A stretch of DNA of 8,815 nucleotides from Dysgonamonadaceae bacterium (GTDB taxonomy: Bacteria; Bacteroidota; Bacteroidia; Bacteroidales; Azobacteroidaceae), in the NCBI GenBank assembly GCA_031261015.1, contig JAISKG010000120.1, positions 1-8,815 of the forward strand, given 5' to 3'. The notes under the pieces are model-generated. The model searched no databases and was not told the DNA's origin. It was given only the letters and a program-made list of their open reading frames with translations. Position numbers and translations under genes: made by a program. Shown piece after piece: positions 6,785 through 8,815 of this stretch (positions are counted from its first letter, which is position 1; each line of letters starts with the position of its first letter).

Positions 6785-6866
6785 CTACCCATATTATGCG
6801 CCTCCGGCGCATTCACGTCATCTTAAAAAAAACCACTAACAATAAACAAACTTAAAACAAAGATTT

Positions 6867-8815
6867 ATGAAACGAAAAACAGTGAAAACCCTCCAACAAT
6901 GCGGAAGCTTGCTGCTATTCTTGTTAATCATGCTGACAGGAATAGATGCACAGACCCAAACTTGGGCATCCCCTTGGCAAACCGTCAAGGCCGTCCCGCA
7001 AAATGTATTCACCAACGTGAATACACCAAAGACAATTGATGTATTAACCCACAGTTCATTAGGCTACTGCGGCCAACAGGACATCACTCTCAGAATCCTG
7101 ACGGTGCCGGGTACCTTGCAACACGGTACGGCTACTATATCGTATGCCTTAGCCACTTACAAACAAATTATCTATACGCCGGCCACCGGCTATGTAGGCC
7201 AAGACCAATTTCAGTTCGCTATCACTTGCGGCCGGCAAACTTCGTATGCCACCATTACGATCAATATTGTCGGACAACCTGATAATGTAGTGACCGATAA
7301 ATGTCAAGTGCCGATGACAGCCAAAACATTTGCGATCGCGGCAGCCGATACGTTTCCCGGGGTGGATGATATGTCCACTCCTTTGGTGGCTGATTTGGAC
7401 GGCGACGGCGTACCCGAAATTATCGCTCCCAGAGCGTATGCTCCCGGCAATCCGTGGATTTCCAACGGATTAGTAATTGGTAATGCCAAAACGCATACTT
7501 ACCGAACAATTATGACGGATACTTTTGCTATTCACGGACAATCCATTGCCATCGGGGATGTGGACCGCGACGGAATCGCTGAAATCTATATACAACAATA
7601 TCGTACCGGACAAATTAAATGTTATACACCTACCGGTGCAGCTAAAGCAGGCTTTACTACTACCGTAAGCCCGGGAGAACACTACATTATTCAATTAGCA
7701 GATCTAAATTGCGATGGCAATGTAGAACTGGTCGCCGGCAGTCATATTTTTAATGCCCGCACGGGAGCCTTGCTCTTGCAAATGACTTTAGCTGCCGACG
7801 GAAAAGCTTTTGGTAATCCGCATAATTTATCAAGACTCCAATACGGAGGGCTTGATGGCTATTATTTTATGCCAATTGTTGGCGATGTTGATGGTGACGG
7901 AATATTGGATATTGCAGCGGGAAGTACGGTTTATTTTCCGAAGATACAAGCGAATGCTACTAATACGACCGGCAATACCTATACAACACGGAGAGTGACA
8001 ACTACCGGTCAATCTGCCGATTTCAGAAGCTATCTGGATGGCCCCACATTATTGCTTGATTTTGACGGAGATGGTATGCTCGATGTATGTGTAGTCGGCC
8101 ATTCATCTACGACAGTCGATGCAGCTACAACCAATCCGTTGACTACTCAATTTTATGTCTGGAATCCGCGAACTTCCCAAATCATTGGATATTCCGATGC
8201 TTACGGGCCATTTAACAGTAGATCTGGAATTTCAATTCCTTATGCCGGCGATTTGGATGGCAACGGTTATGTGGATTTTGCTTTGGCTTATAGAGGCTTA
8301 GGGTTAGTATCCTGGCAATATGATCCGTCGGCGCCTCACTCTGTTCGTCAAGGGCCAAACGATGTTCGCTTTGCAGAAACGGCAGGCTTTACTCTGTTTG
8401 ATTTTAACCAAGACGGAAAGTCGGAAATTGTCTATCGGGGTACTTCGCAATTCTTTATTGTGGATGGAACTACGCTTGCCGATTTAAGTCCTCCCATTCG
8501 ATGCTGGTCGGGTACGATAGCCGAATATCCAATTGTAGCGGATGTGGACGGCGATGGTCAGGCAGAAATTATTTTAACAAGAGGTTATAAAAATTGGAGT
8601 TCAGGAGATTGTACCGGAAATATCGCTATTTATAAGAGTGGTATTGCCACTCAGCCTTGGGCGCCTGCTCGTAAAGTCTGGAACCAGTGGCCTTATAACC
8701 CGGTCTATATCAATGAAGACTTAACTGTCCCTCGCTACCCCTTGAACCCTGCGACGAAGTTTACCGATGAAACGGGTGTCGTTCGCCAGCCTTTCAATAA
8801 CTTCCTCCAGCAGGC
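6867..8815 (+). CDS. large secreted FG-GAP/VCBS beta-propeller protein (3' end outside window)
   Basis: ATG at 6867 opens a frame of 649 codons that reaches the window edge with no stop. Residues 1-28 are a signal peptide (hydrophobic LLLFLLIML, cleavage likely before Gln29). Residues 55-135 resemble a cadherin/tandem-95-type Ig-like repeat (HGTATI ... IYTPATGYVGQDQFQFAIT). Eight calcium-loop repeats follow, at 176, 231, 279, 340, 398, 462, 512 and 559 (DLDGDG, DVDRDG, DLNCDG, DVDGDG, DFDGDG, DLDGNG, DFNQDG, DVDGDG), spaced 47-64 residues: an integrin-like beta-propeller. After it comes WAPARKVWNQWPYNPVYIN (598-616), a conserved motif of Bacteroidota surface proteins. It is probably an exported adhesin whose missing end should carry more domains and a T9SS signal. 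No promoter match lies close upstream; the nearest is at 6201-6232, beyond the terminator and palindromes. The 54-nt leader is A-rich. Confidence 0.93.
   Translation, partial: MKRKTVKTLQQCGSLLLFLLIMLTGIDAQTQTWASPWQTVKAVPQNVFTNVNTPKTIDVLTHSSLGYCGQQDITLRILTVPGTLQHGTATISYALATYKQIIYTPATGYVGQDQFQFAITCGRQTSYATITINIVGQPDNVVTDKCQVPMTAKTFAIAAADTFPGVDDMSTPLVADLDGDGVPEIIAPRAYAPGNPWISNGLVIGNAKTHTYRTIMTDTFAIHGQSIAIGDVDRDGIAEIYIQQYRTGQIKCYTPTGAAKAGFTTTVSPGEHYIIQLADLNCDGNVELVAGSHIFNARTGALLLQMTLAADGKAFGNPHNLSRLQYGGLDGYYFMPIVGDVDGDGILDIAAGSTVYFPKIQANATNTTGNTYTTRRVTTTGQSADFRSYLDGPTLLLDFDGDGMLDVCVVGHSSTTVDAATTNPLTTQFYVWNPRTSQIIGYSDAYGPFNSRSGISIPYAGDLDGNGYVDFALAYRGLGLVSWQYDPSAPHSVRQGPNDVRFAETAGFTLFDFNQDGKSEIVYRGTSQFFIVDGTTLADLSPPIRCWSGTIAEYPIVADVDGDGQAEIILTRGYKNWSSGDCTGNIAIYKSGIATQPWAPARKVWNQWPYNPVYINEDLTVPRYPLNPATKFTDETGVVRQPFNNFLQQ

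Larger units (their letters stand above)
6497..6812. repeat. mosaic of at least nine short palindromes (REP-like cluster)
   Basis: This 316-bp stretch has no credible gene and is packed with hairpins. Several share one build, a 7-bp stem ending in CC/GG around a 3-4-nt loop: CAACGCC-GGA-GGCGTTG (6614-6630), GAACTCC-GTA-GGAGTTC (6697-6713), CAACCCC-CTAC-GGGGTTG (6713-6730) and ATGCGCC-TCC-GGCGCAT (6796-6812). A further hairpin is GCGTTGC/GCAACGC (6497-6523, 13-nt loop). The others are listed separately. By eye it is richer in GC than its flanks. Such clusters fit repetitive intergenic palindromes, perhaps moved by a REP-associated transposase, but copies elsewhere cannot be seen from here. Confidence 0.85.

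Noticed and set aside
6497..6812. CRISPR array
   Set aside because: The hairpins differ in sequence and spacing, and there are no constant direct repeats with equal-length spacers.
6475..6855. Open frames of 72-115 codons on both strands across the palindrome cluster
   Set aside because: They overlap in several frames, have no domains, and are explained by hairpin sequences that lack stop codons on either strand. They matter only as possible read-through tails of the leader ORF.

Overview
The window comes from a Bacteroidota genome, most likely of the order Bacteroidales. The evidence is a type IX secretion (T9SS) sorting tail on a secreted glycosidase, a lipoprotein with an acidic surface-export patch after its cysteine, A-rich leaders without Shine-Dalgarno sites, and two promoters fitting the Bacteroidota consensus TTTG-N20-TAnnTTTG. 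The species cannot be told from the sequence.

Layout. Positions 1-214 (+) hold the last 28 codons of an unrecognised gene and a 39-codon ORF resembling the tail of a Bacteroidota surface protein. Positions 226-5951 (-) hold three tightly spaced genes, read right to left: a flavodoxin-fold NAD(P)H-dependent FMN reductase, a large multidomain secreted GH3 glycosidase, and a CotH-kinase-family lipoprotein. Gaps of 34 and 10 nt suggest one operon. Its likely promoter is at 6184-6153, followed by a roughly 180-nt leader that looks like a structured RNA ending in a U-tract just before the reductase.

Positions 6201-6866 are the most unusual part. Back to back with the minus promoter lies a plus-strand promoter. 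It is followed by a 40-codon ORF containing an (AG)14 microsatellite, a CG-rich alternating palindrome, an intrinsic terminator, and a 316-bp mosaic of at least nine hairpins. Then comes a large secreted FG-GAP/VCBS beta-propeller protein (6867 to the window end, no stop reached). No second promoter match was found between the terminator and this gene. Gain or loss of one AG unit would replace the early stop with a frame open through the terminator. This suggests, but does not prove, a phase-variable attenuator controlling a surface adhesin.

How the parts work together (inference): the window encodes cell-surface proteins. The GH3 enzyme probably leaves by T9SS and binds glycans through its discoidin and PKD/Fn3 modules. 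The CotH lipoprotein probably faces outward and may phosphorylate a surface partner. The propeller protein is probably an adhesin. The reductase is cytoplasmic and has no obvious link to the other two operon members.
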